A stretch of 64,000 nt of DNA from Styela clava (Eukaryota > Chordata > Ascidiacea > Stolidobranchia > Styelidae): positions 10,283,001 to 10,347,000 of the forward strand of contig NC_135258.1 in assembly GCF_964204865.1 (NCBI RefSeq), read 5' to 3'. Below the pieces are notes generated by a model. The model saw nothing but the letters and a program-made list of their open reading frames with translations. It was not told the origin of the DNA and did no database searches. Position 1 is the first letter of the stretch, and the number at the start of each line of letters is the position of its first letter. The position numbers and the translations under genes were made by a program. Positions 10,802 to 23,100 of the stretch are shown here, one piece after another.

Positions 10802-11798
10802 CAGGGGTCACCAACCTTTTCGAAGCCGAGGGCTACTTTTAGGGTACAGATTAAGCTGCGGGCTACCAGTTCAATGTACACTTCTAAAAAAATCAGTTGC
10901 TCGATTAAGCTTCAATTATTGATATAATTACTGGTATTTAGGGAAGTATACACACAAATAAACTTTAGGATTCTTCAGGAAATCAAACGATTATCACAAC
11001 GTTGTAAATAAATTTCTATCAATAACACTTGTATTTCAAAACTGAGTGTTAAATTGATTTTCATAGGAAACAACAATGTACTTGAATTATTTACAAACAC
11101 TCTGCACAAGTCTAAGATAAAATGGACTTAACAGTTGTACTATCAAATGTTGCATAGTATTATACTCCGACGTGTAACTTGACACTGTAACTCTGACCGA
11201 GTCTTGCAGATTTTCATCAGTGAGGCGTGTTCCATGTTTGTTCCTGGTGGAGTGTGTCGCGGCGCTATGGCCCATCGTGTTAGGCGTTAGGTTTGCAGGT
11301 TAGAATCCCATGATCGACATCGAATGGTAACCGGCGAAAAGCCGTGGTTTGTCACATGGTTAAGCCGTCCTATCGGCTATCACGAAGGCTGTTTTTATGT
11401 TGGTATAAATATATCCACCTACCATTCATCGTGAAAATGATGGATTTTTCTTTGAAATCAATAATTGTATTATTAATGCTCCGCTAACCAACGGCCAAGA
11501 AAAAGCGCTGCTTCGTGGAAAGTGATCTCAGTGTGATGTCATAATTGGAAGAGTGTTAATTGACCCGTCACATTACTGGGGTCAAATAAAAATAAGGTTG
11601 ATGGTTACAATAATCAATATAGTGTTATTCTCTGTTCCATATAATTGTGATTTATACTAAAATAGCAGGACAAAATTTAATTGATGTAGCTTACTTATAA
11701 AAGCAGCTATTAAGCTTAGTTTGGAACAAACCTGCGGGCGACTCATATGGTCTTCGCGGGCGACTTGGTGCCCGCGGGCAACGCGTTGGTGACCCCTG
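10802..11798. mobile_element. Non-autonomous hAT element (997 bp) with nested SINE
   Basis: The left end CAGGGGTCACCAACC and right end TTGGTGACCCCTG are inverted repeats. They are flanked by a perfect 8-bp target duplication, ACTTAGAG, at 10794-10801 and 11799-11806. No transposase frame is visible. Subterminal sequences just inside both ends are similar in inverted orientation (GCGGGCTACC against GGGCGACTTGGTGCCCGCGG). A tRNA-derived SINE lies inside at about 11247-11445, showing the hAT element was present before the SINE insertion or carried it. Confidence 0.9.
11247..11445 (+). mobile_element. tRNA-derived SINE (family A), copy 1
   Basis: This copy shares ordered blocks with the copy at 17350-17577: GCGTTAGG, GGTTAGAATCCCAT (B-box-like), CGACATCGAATGGTAAC, GTGGTTTGTCACATGGTTAA and GCCGTCCTATCGGCT. 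The promoter-like front and conserved body identify a Pol III-type SINE. It sits inside the hAT element at 10802-11798. Confidence 0.7.
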
Positions 11799-11912
11799 AC
11801 TTAGAGTCTACTCTAGACAAAGAACATTCAGAGTCAATATGCAATTCATAAATCTACTTTCTTGTACATTTTAGTAATTATTCGACTACTTAGCAATACA
11901 TTACACAGAAGT

Positions 11913-14751
11913 ATGTCAGCCGCAGAAAAGCCGTCTTTTGCTTATAAATGGGCCTTAGCATGCTCACTATTAGCTTTGGTATTTTCTATCATAGCGATTG
12001 CCACGCCTGAATGGACTGTGGATGGAAATAAAACCATTGGGCTGTGGGTGATATCAGATAATGGCGAACAATATACCTGGACGAATCAAGGAGAGTATTT
12101 CGAACGTACGTACGTTAATCAACTAATTGTGCTTTCGATAGTTTTTTTCCTACTATTACTTCGTAACTTGACAAATAGCGATGGTAACGTTTAACGCATG
12201 CAAACCAATTGAACTAAGCAAGAAGTTCGCGGTAGTAATTGAGCCCATTCGTAGATGGTTCCATTACATTTGAACGCACGTACATTTGAATCCATGACAA
12301 TTGCACCTGTATGCTATTGCACCTGTGGAATTTTTTTTGTTTCACGGATAGTTAAACCCATACTAACCCTAACCCATGGGTTTTAGCACCCGCATATAGA
12401 TTGAACCCGTGGATATACGCCTGGGTTCAAATGTACATGGGTTCAAATGTACGGTCACCTTCGTCGATACGAGGACAGTGCTCGAATACTTTATGGGCAG
12501 AATAGCCAGTGTTTTTCAACCGGGGTGCCGTGGCACACCGGTGTGCCGTAAAATATTGTCAGGGGTGCCGTGGGAACTCAATATAGCATTCAGAATTCGG
12601 AGATTCCACGCAATGACTGTACACGGTTTTTATTCACAATTTGATACGTAAATAAAACAGCCGCAATAGAAAAGTAAATTCAAGGAGGTCAACTATCGTC
12701 TTCATAAATATCCGCATTCCGGCGTCAGAAATGATAATCTTTTTAGCTTAAAATTGGGACAGTTGATTTACAAACGGTGAAAAGAAAGATCTAACCCGAC
12801 CCAAAAGATAAAAATAGAATTTAAATCACGAATTCGTTGAAATTATTCGATTCGATGAAAATATTTTCCCACCCTTGCGATCTGTAATCACGCTAGTAAT
12901 CTGGTAAATGTGTAGTAGTCCAAACACTGATGCAATGAAACTTAACAAAACCTCCATAAATTTAGTAAATTGCACTACTTCATGAAAGCGTGGTGGAATT
13001 GACGACTATTTCATATCTCGAACACAAAAACGGTTATCTTTTTCAGATAGTTTCAGCGGTATGAAAAGTCGAATAAGCGTTTCGACTTAATAAATGCTAT
13101 CTATGATCTTTACCATCAAATATGCTCGGGTCATGCACGAAATTCATAACGTGAAAAGATACGTCCAGCGGTGAAAATTGTTTATAACAACTTTAAGCAT
13201 ATTTAGTGTTTTAGCGATAATACTTAATTGTTGTAATGAAATACAGTTTGTTTGCCTCTTGCATTTATCTCGCAAGTGCCGAAAAATTTCACTATAGAAT
13301 GAATTTGGCAATGAAAGAAACATATTGAATTGTAACAAAAATGAATTAGGTGGTGAAAAAGTGGAAATACACGTGATAATAATAAGGGCGCAACGTGGAA
13401 CGGGGGAAGGCGATCAAAACCGAAGCGCGTGATCGGCGGTGCGTTTGAAGACCACGTAATAAATACCCGTGCGGCCGCGCAACTTTTACAATAAGGTGAG
13501 GTGCTCCAAAGACGCTCTAGTTACTAGTATCTAGTTTACATTAATGTGAGAAAACAGTTGTAATGTCGGTAACTATTAACCATTTGTTCGCGTTCGACTA
13601 TTGCGCTCTTTATGAGTAGAAATGTTCGAGTTTTGTGCTAGGTGTGCCGTGATATAAAAAAGGTTGGTGACCACTGGAATAGACTATCTATGTTGAACTA
13701 CCAACTATCGTTCTGGAGGGTTTTTGTTATCAAAAAACCCGCCCTTGTGATTTAAACATTAGACGACCCCAGCAAAAGGATAACGGTCCGCCGTAGATAT
13801 TTAGGGATTCGAAAGTCTGATTCATGAAATAAGCGTAATGTTAATGTAGCTTATATAGTGGCATACAATCGCGTAACGTTATGTTACGTTCTTGAATTGT
13901 TATAGATCTATATGTTTAGCATGGTTTGGGAAATGCGGGGACGGGCCTGTTGGTAGTGATACGACAGAGATCCCGTTGTTTGAATTTCGAATCCCATCGC
14001 TACCCGCTCGGTCACAAAAATACACTTTGTTAAGCGTTAATGAGCTTGCATGAGTTACACGCATGTGTTTGTATAGCGAGAGGGGGGATTTGATTTAGGC
14101 CCTAAGCGAAATATAATGTGTAACTGTTGCACTTATATGAACATATATATCATTACATTTGTATACAGCTTTCTTTTATACGGACTTCATGCAAGCGTGC
14201 CGTGGATTGATGATGAGCGGAGTCATGGTGGCAGGACTAGGCTGTCTTTATCACATCTTCGTGTTATTCAAAAATAAGATCAATATGACATCGGGCAATA
14301 TTCTGCTGACGTATTATTTGCTGGCTTGTAAGTGGGTTTCCTTAGTTTAACAATCGAAGTGTTTTTAGTAGCGATCGGCCAATCAAATAATTTATTATTG
14401 TTATTGTCGTCGAATACGTAGAATCTTGAATTGAATGCAATTCGCTTACATCCATACGAAAAATCTTGCCTTTACTCTTTTATAGCTTTTCTTCTCCTGA
14501 TCACTGCTGCCGTTTATAGCTCAATGATCCCCCAGCCCGTGTGTATCGATGGTTCTACAACATGTACGGAACTGAATGAGATAGAAAAGTATATGTACAG
14601 AGGAGGTTATGGATACTCGTTGTGGTTCTGTTGGATCAGTGGAGGTCTGTTCATGCTACCAGCGGCATTGACTTACGAAGGAGGAAAGCAACGTAGAAAA
14701 GAAAAAATGCGTGATGAGGCTAGGCAGCAACATAGCACGGAGGCGATGTAA
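11913..14751 (+). CDS. Claudin/PMP22-superfamily four-transmembrane protein, three exons
   Basis: Exons 11913-12105, 14169-14327 and 14486-14751 join with GT-AG sites and matching phases into 205 residues. TM1 is near residues 11-33 (LACSLLALVFSIIAIATPEW). The first extracellular loop contains W-(x)n-GLW (TPEWTVDG...IGLWV), the signature half of the claudin/EMP loop; the paired Cys of true claudins is absent. TM2 (GLMMSGVMVAGLGCLYHIFV), TM3 (LLASFLLLITAAVY) and TM4 (WFCWISGGLFMLPAALTY) follow. A short basic cytoplasmic tail ends the protein. Loop 2 has a Cys pair (PVCIDGSTTCTE). Members act in cell junctions or membrane organisation, but no specific orthologue is claimed. Intron 1 (2063 bp) is filled largely by two inverted-repeat elements. 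The ATG at 11913 lies about 38 bp after a possible acceptor (ACATTTTAG), implying a 5' non-coding exon. Confidence 0.82.
12256..12459. mobile_element. 204-bp MITE in tetraspan intron 1
   Basis: Inverted termini: the left end has TGGTTCCATTACATTTGAAC, and the right end reads GTTCAAATGTACGGTCACC. The flanks TTCGTAGA (12248-12255) and TTCGTCGA (12460-12467) agree in 7 of 8 positions, as expected for an aged 8-bp duplication. Internal GTACATTTGAA units are repeated in inverted order at both ends. No coding capacity is present. Confidence 0.75.
12507..13676. mobile_element. hAT-like non-autonomous element (about 1.17 kb)
   Basis: The left terminus CAGTGTTTTTCAACC and the right terminus GGTTGGTGACCACTG form imperfect inverted repeats. 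GTGCCG(TG) motifs lie just inside both ends (GGGGTGCCGTGG on the left, AGGTGTGCCGTG on the right). GAATAG flanks both sides, consistent with a slightly eroded target duplication. It has no transposase frame and occupies over half of intron 1 of the tetraspan gene. Confidence 0.75.
13935..14015 (+). repeat. tRNA-like SINE fragment
   Basis: A TTGGTAGTGATACGAC segment (A-box-like) is followed 30-40 bp later by TTTCGAATCCC (B-box-like). The segment does not fold into a clean cloverleaf by eye and lacks an acceptor-stem match, so it is read as a SINE remnant, not a tRNA gene. Confidence 0.35.
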
Positions 14752-17151
14752 CGAGCCAACAAAGCGGGACGCTGTACACGTTTATACATGCAATACATTT
14801 CTGATTTAGTTCAAAAATAATTTCTTAATTTTGGTTTATATTATTGTTGCTGGCTATGTTCTTATATATACGAGTGCGACATAGCTCCCTCGTTGATTTG
14901 TTACTGACACATTAAATGTTAATTTTGCTTTATAATACAATGATAAAATTTATATAACATTTGTTGCTTGTATCCGGAGCATACACAGACAGTATTGAAC
15001 AGACCTTTATGGGTCCCACAAAAATCCTCCTCCCATGATTTTGTTGTCAATTTTGATAATACTTTTGCGATCTCTCGCTCGTGCCATGGTATAACTCCCA
15101 CTAAGCTACTCCGCTTTAAGCAATTCAAACAGCTTTATTAGCTGAAAGGCAATTCCAGATCGTCCATACATTCGAAATTAAACATGGTCGCCGATAATAT
15201 ATTTGTAAAGTTCGAACTAAAACTCGAGGATACTTTTTACCTACAGAAACCGTTGTTTTGTCATGTCGCTCGGTTTAATACTTATAATCACGTACGCTCA
15301 TCCCGTCCTAACCAAACTCTGACACCAATCTTTGGAGGATGAAGGAAGAAATCTTCCATAGAAAGAAATAGCAACAATTTGTCAATTCATTTTATTTCAT
15401 TTAGTATTGATTTAAACAACATTGCAGAAAAATAGCACAAAACAGTAACACTAGTCACAGAAGATGAAACAACCTCATTTTGATCATTTTCCCAAAACAT
15501 TGAATAAAATCGTAAAATTAATTGAAAACAGGTAAAATTATTTATGGCAATTACATGATGGATGATGACTATACATTAGTGAATACTTTGTCTGCTATTC
15601 ACAGAAACAAGTCGTCGTTAAGCTAACGCAAGCCACCTAGCGACAAAGAGACAGCCTACAGCAATATCAAACACTATTTGACAAGGAAACTTTAAAAAAC
15701 TAGCAGAAGACGAAAAAAGTGGGTCAGCAAAGGCATAAGAAAATCACAATTTCTCAACAAAAACGAATTATGTATAATTATCAGAGATGAGTCGTTTGAG
15801 GTTACATACCAGAACGAAAATTAGAGATTTTCAACTGAATCTGAACAGCAAAAATTAAAGAAATAAAAATTATGTTAAAACCTGATAAAACCCAGACTAG
15901 CTCTTCTTAAATGTCAAGTGTATATTATCTTCAATTGTCAGGATTTACAATTGTCAAGAATACTTATAAATCCAGCGATATTCACAGAGATTCACATATG
16001 TTTTTAACTATAATAAATGATAGTGGGTTACGAAAGAAGTGGCACAACTTATGTTCACAACATATCGAGAAGTACACATAATGTTTTATAGCGAAGAAAA
16101 ACTGGCCGTTTCTTTTTTCCATAAATATTTTTAAGTGGTATAAACTTGAATACTAAAACCTGGTTAGAAAACAGTTTTTCTATGAAAAGGCGCGGGCAAT
16201 CTATTGTACATTTTCTGCAAATAATGGTATTCCATCAGAAATCAGTATCAGGAATGACACTTTTAAAAACAACCACTCGAATCGATATCATAGAACAAGT
16301 TACTGATAAGGTAGATAAAAAGATAAAGATTGTGATAACAACGAAAATTAGGTGCAAGAATTAATATACAAAGGCAGTCTTTATACAATACATGATTATT
16401 ATTGTGCCATACTCGGGTCTAGCATATAAGCCTTCATTATAAAAGATATAGTGCATAATATGTTTGGCCCGACCTATGACGCAATAAAGTGGAGTGATTA
16501 CAATTAGATAGTGGATGATATATTAACATGAAAAACAAAAAAGTTGGTATATTTAAAATAATTACACACAAGTTCAAATAACCTTCATTTAAAAATGGAA
16601 GTCAAGGTAAAATTCCCTTTCCAGTCGAATCAAACAAGCATAATTATATGGCAATATTAAAAAGAATGAAACTAAGAAGGCAAATGGTACCGATTATTAT
16701 TTACCAGTTGATGTTAAAAATATTATCAAGCACACTTTGATAAAATATTAAGTATGGGAATTATCGTCATTTTACAGTTCAAACGCTTATACAAGATAGA
16801 AAACCAGAAGTTGATTATGGGTGATTTTGGATAAATGAATCACAAAAAATAGCGCTGTACATGGTATATTTGTTATACACACAGACTTTTGTACAGAACC
16901 TTTTTTATAATATGTGTTTGATTTTGTTTGTAAAAGATAATGATTGTTTCCGAAACTTGTACCAAAAGGCAGAGTGGTAGAAATCAAGTAAAAAGGCAAT
17001 ACAGTGCATTAATCAATTCAATTTTGGAATTAAGTACCGCAATGTTTAAATGTATTATGACAGGAGAAAATTTAAAGTACCGAGAACGAAAAACAAGTCA
17101 GAAATACTTCTTAAAATTTTAGGAAAATAGTTAGATGTTGACAATCTTGAA
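14752..17151. other. Convergent 3' region between tetraspan and FARP genes
   Basis: The two genes converge here. The part near 17151 downward is expected to be the FARP 3' UTR on the minus strand. AATAAA on that strand (TTTATT on the plus) occurs near 15391 and elsewhere, so the transcript end cannot be fixed. No other exon or repeat was recognised. Confidence 0.45.
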
Positions 17152-20100
17152 TCAGGCTTTCACACTTTCCATTCTGCTGAATAATCGAACTCTCTTCGTA
17201 TTAGCTGTTGCGCTGCGAATCACCTCCATCCATCTGAATATGATTTAAAATAGAAGTTAATGATCATTCTAGGCTGGGTAAGATAATTGTTATATCCAGA
17301 AAACTGACCAGGAGCCACTGACCCAAATTAATCAGCAGTTAACTTCCCTGGCTCGACTCGACGGTGTGGCGCATCATGCTAAGCGTTAGGAATACGCTCG
17401 CCACCGCAACTCTGATAACCCTGTGTGGGTTCGCATACCCGACATGGAATGGTAACTGAATGAGAGTCTGTGGTTCTCCATATGATTGAGCCGTCTTATT
17501 GGCTCTCCCCTCTCCTCTCCGGGGATGTAATTCTTATCATATGGCGATGGTGAGAGGTGAGTTTGTGAAGTAAACATAGAAACACTTATTTAGGCAGATG
17601 CTGCCCTTCAGAATCAGACAATGTAAGGTATGAAAAAATACATCACCTAATACACCTTATTTCACCCATTGAACATTAATATTAAATCTGAATAAACTTT
17701 TTCTTAAGAAAGTTTGCTCAGAGCAGGGTTAAAAGTAGAACCACATCGAACCATTAGTTTCAGGTATAAATTGATTCATAGCCGTATAAGTAGTTTATGA
17801 CATCTCACTATACTACTTTCTTGTATTTGTTGGCTCATAGTATCAGCTTGTATATATCATCAGGTAAATACCATAAACAACCGCAGCAAAACAAAACAGG
17901 AATGAAAAAGGAAACAAAAAATTGGACCTCCTGAAGTATGCGCACCAAGATGGTGCACAACCTGAACTCAGGTTGTGTACCAGGTTAGGGTTCAGGTTAT
18001 GCGACATCTTGGTGCGCATACTTCAGGAGTACCAAAAAATTTTAACACTCACCTTGAGAATGTGTACTGACTTTCCGCTCGGAAGAAATAAACATGAGTT
18101 TTGAATTGTAGTTTGAACACATATTCTTTCTGAATATTATCCTCAGGATTAGGATTTGTTGCCGAGTAACCAAGCAACGGTAAACTTGCAAGTGGAAACT
18201 CATCCTAAATAGAAAAGGAGGGATTGTTAATATAGTCAAGAACGAACATGATTTTACTTTGGATTTGTGCTTATAGTATTACCCACGTTTTTGCTAATTA
18301 GTATACATTGTATACTATTCAAAATGTACAAACGTCCGGCTGGGTATAAGTTGCACTTAATGCAAGCAAAATGTTCTGATGAAGATTGAATAACAAATGA
18401 AAATAGTATTTATACGTAGTGGGGAAGAATTAGAAACTCAAATGTACATGAGAAAAATGTCTGATTGGAAACAAGGTATGCATGACTTACGTTACACGAT
18501 TTTATATCTGTCATTCTTTGCTAAGTTCAGGATTCTACAGTTTCCCTATTATCTTAACAAGTTTTTGTTTATTCTATTGTTTAGCAATTCTGTTGGAAAA
18601 AACTTCCTTTTTAATATGAACAATTTATTTTTAAGTAAATTTGCTCAAAGCAAGGCCACACTTTCATCACCCAGAGATTGTTCTCCAAGCGAAGTTGAGG
18701 GCGAACAATAAAGATCCAAGACCGAGACCATACAGAAACAGTGTAGATTGTAGAAGGATTTCAATTATTATAGTGTTTAAGGGTGTCATTGGAATTGTAC
18801 AAATAATGAGTAGCTCAAGCTAGCATTTATGAAACTACTAACACAAATATAAGCACTGAAGGCTATGGTCAAGCTTATGAAATGGGACAAAAATACAAAC
18901 AAATATTACCCTTCTGTTTTTGACGACTATGATAAAACCAGTGCTTCATCAAATTGACTTTCAGTTTATTAATCACACCAAAAACAATTCCAAGTTTGGC
19001 AATACACAAATAAAGGCAAAACCTACCTGATGTGATTTGTAAAAGAAAAGACAGAAGTTTGAGAAGACGACCCATAATTTTTGCCAACCGTTAGAATTCT
19101 TGAATTTACGAAGTAAATATCCACAAAGTTGATTCTGAAACATCAAATTTAAAAATTTTAGGATTCAAAAAATAACTGCCATAACAGCAAAACAGTACAA
19201 TATTGAAACAATTTCCTCCTAAACTTTTAAAATTGTTTGATCAAAGAATTTAGTAAAGACAGTGGCAATCAAGTCAAATATCTAGTGATTCGAACCTGTT
19301 TAACTCAGTTGAAATTTATATCAAAGATGGCCAGACTTGAATAATACATTATTTTGAATACAATCTAAAATAATATTCATGTCGCAAATGGAATACAATC
19401 AAAATTGATCATGTTCAACAAAAAAACATAAATATCAATGGGCTCGTTTTGAAAATGCGGTCAAGTTGTAGATAATCAATTCAATGTAAATTCAATTTGT
19501 ATTTTATTGTTTACAACTTTTCAAAGCCTATTGGTCATACTGCGAGACCAAGAATAAGATCAATTAGACATGCTTATTGCCTAATAGGTAAATCTAATTT
19601 GAGATAAACAAGGTAACTCGTATTAAAAAAATAAGAAAAAAAAAGATGAAAGTATAATAACCTGCAATGATATATTGTAATCATCAGCACTGACACTTGT
19701 ATTTCTATGCCAACAGACATGCATTGTAGTGTTTGTTCTTTGTTGATTATTGTGAGATTTATTAGACGATGGATCGAGTGAATTACGTGACGAGCTAGAG
19801 TCATCGGATTGGTCCATTGATTGATCGCTCACAGGCCCTTTGAATTCGAACACAAATATAAATTAGTCTGATAACATTAACATCCCATGGCCGCCTTATG
19901 TTAGAAGTGTTAGGAATGTCTGCATGGGTTCACAGCCTTCTAGATTTTTTTGTGGACAAATTAATTCATTTGCAAAATTTAACATGTTATTTAGAATGAA
20001 ATATTTAGAAATATAAATGTTTACCATATCAACCAGGGTGTAATAAATTTGGGAAGCTAATTACCCAACTGGGAAGAAACGAGTTATTTGAAACACATAA

Positions 20101-23100
20101 CCACTCCCTACATATCAAATGGTTGCTTGTTTAGGCCCTTATCTGAAGTAAAGATGCTAAGTAAAAAAAACTTCTACCAGTAGGCCATGGCTCACTACTG
20201 AACCAGAAAAACATTTCCAGGTGGGGCAAAAATATACTTAAAAGTTCATAGACTTATTGATAAATTAGTTAAATTTGATTATATCAGAAATTATATCTAG
20301 TTTTTCCTCTTAGGTTATCCCATGCATGAGTAAGTTACTGTGCCACAGAATTTTTTGTGCAACAAAAATGGGTCACAAAAGAAAAAGGTTGAGGACCACT
20401 GCGCTAGGCCATTGTACAAACAAATACTTCACTGCAATATATAAATCTTACTTGACGAGCCACCATTAGTGAGAGGAGATTGATACAAAGTGTCTTTACT
20501 GATGTTGATAAAATGATTCAGGTCTTCAATCCATTTAAACATTTCTTCCTGAGTTGCAGCAGCAACAACAACTGTTTTTGAACCTGACAATATACTGAAA
20601 CAGTTTGGCACTGCACGATCACTGTCATTGATTTCAATCTGTGAATGAAAAATGATTGTTTAGCGAAAAAATATAGTTGCACTAGTAAAAAGAAATTGCT
20701 AACTAAAAAACGAAATATAGGAAAGATTTTTTTATAAAAAATATTAAAAATGAGTGTTTAAGACTCGCTTTATTTCTGATTTCGGGAAGCTGTAATTTAT
20801 GTCAAATTTTATGCAGTAAAGAAAGACTGAAATCAACTAAAAATTTTTTTTTTGATTAATCTTAATGTTTTATACATTGAATTTCAATTTCTAAAAATTC
20901 TATATTGACAATATTATTCAGCAAGAATATGATGATGATGTATCATACTCAACTTGATGAAAAAAATTCTGCCAAAAATATTGGATTTTTTCTGGGATAA
21001 ATTACTAAACGCTATTCATCATTTTCATTCATCTTCAAGGTATTTGTAATACAGTATCCGCGAAAAATCCTCTAAATGGAAATAACATTTAGGGGTGAAT
21101 TTCATCCAGGTGAGTATATTATAAGTTCCATGGGTGTGGGAACTTTCCAATATGCTGGGTTGATTTTTTGTGTGTGCAATTTTCTTAGAGCCTTCAATAT
21201 AATTAGACACTTACAATCATTCCATGCAGTGGTAACTCTCCGTGTACTTTGAACTGGTTTGTTGATGTCACTCCTTTACTGGTATATAGCAAGCAACCAG
21301 AATACAAGAAAAACAAACGTTGTTGGAAACCTTTTCTTGATAATTTGTACAAACTTCCTTCACGAACGAAAATCTGAAAAACAAGAGAACAACTCTCAAA
21401 TAATTGAACACAATAGTTGAAGGGTAATATCAGTAACACTTGCCTGAGCACCCAGATAGCTGAAAACTTTGGGGCCAAGTGTGACAGAACAAATAAAGGG
21501 CGCTCCAGAAGTATGTGTACCAATATGAACATAATTAATTTTGTCCGCCTACTTTACATCAAGTTGTGTAAAGGGACAGAAGCCTATCGGAAGGGGGTAT
21601 ATTCACTTGGCTAATACAAACGATCCCCGAACTCGTAATAGACCTAAAATAAGGAAAATCAGAATAAAATTATGGCCCAACTCTAATCCGGTACACATAC
21701 TAAGAGAGTACCAAATAAAGTGCACATATGATATGACCAGTGCACTACAAAAAGTGTTTCTACAAACAAAACAACAAAATTTTGGGAGAACTGTCAATGC
21801 CCATAACTTTAAAACTAAGTAAATGTAATAGCCTTCTAGTGGCTTCTTTAATAGCCTATTCGAATAATCAAAATTTGAAACTGATTGCAAGATCACTTTT
21901 GGTTAACTGCAATCTAGCAAAATATTTGATGCAAATATAGAGGCTGAGCAACAAGAGATGCTACCAATCAAACAGCCTCGAGCTACCTATGAACTTTTAT
22001 GTCATCAATAATTCAAGGGTGATAATATTGCATAGGCCCATGAGGGATAATTTAATAAAACTGCAAGTTAGCCATTTTCAATAATGCATTATTAATATAT
22101 AATATGATAGATGTAGTGCTACTAATGGAAGATAATGAATTTTATAAAAAAGATTGAAAATGGAAAGGCCAAATATCATTTCATAAAGAGTCTCACACCC
22201 CGAAGAAGGCATAAGAGAGAGAGAGAGGGAGCTACTGCTTATTAGAGAGACAGAATCTTTCTAATTGTTCTGATATTGATATTACACCATGTGTGAGTTT
22301 GTGGTCTCAGAATGCTCTACATGCTACATGTGAATGTGGAAATAGATATCCCAATGCATAAACCATTAGATTAGACAGGTGATATATATATATATATATA
22401 TATACCTTTACAAATCTCTGGCAAATACTTCTGACTATTCAGAATTATTCAAATGAATTTCTTTATAATTCTCAAAGTAACAAGTTGGACCTAATGTGTA
22501 TCAGATATGAGTAGACGAGCTACTGAATATTAAAATGCATTATTTTGTATCAAAAATGCATCCGAATATATGTTTATGTAAAAAGTATCATTGAAACTAT
22601 TGCTTTTTTAACTATATAAAAATCATTGGTATCAAGAAGCAATTTGAGACCTCTGGTTCAAATTTAAGTTGATGTTCAGTTGTTGAAATTTTGTAATTAT
22701 CAAACTTGATGAAACTATTTGGGTATCCATCTTGATTATTAAGATATCTAATTTTGATCATACCCCCTGGCAATGTTCCCTCTAATTTTTTGTAGTATGT
22801 GTGCGCAGAAATTTTAGTGTGTGCGCGCTTTTTTGGAAATGACTGATATTTGTGCAAAAACCAATGAAGAAATTTCGGCGTTCTAACCGGGTAATAAGTG
22901 GGTCAACAACAAACTTCCTCAACCTGCCAACCGAGCACATTGTTACATTACATCGAAATACGTTTGTGCGCAGTAAATCTATTCGTGTGCGCACCCTCTG
23001 AAAGCTGTGTGCGCGCCCACACGCGCACACCTTAGAGGGAACACTGCCCACTGGGCAATTTTTCCTATATTATACATCCTTGTCCCTTACCATTAAACAC

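Larger units (their letters stand above)
17152..19837 (-). other. FARP PH2 domain exons and C-terminus
   Basis: Exons 19837-19662, 19134-19027, 18204-18053 and 17233-17152 encode the second PH domain. Conserved strings are [58 protein letters not shown] and the closing helix [10 protein letters not shown]. The protein ends shortly after in SRMESVKA. The conservation against vertebrate FARP (recalled) is strongest here. Confidence 0.95.

Noticed and set aside
13935-14015. Possible tRNA gene
   Set aside because: A/B-box-like segments exist, but no complete cloverleaf could be paired; kept only as a SINE remnant.
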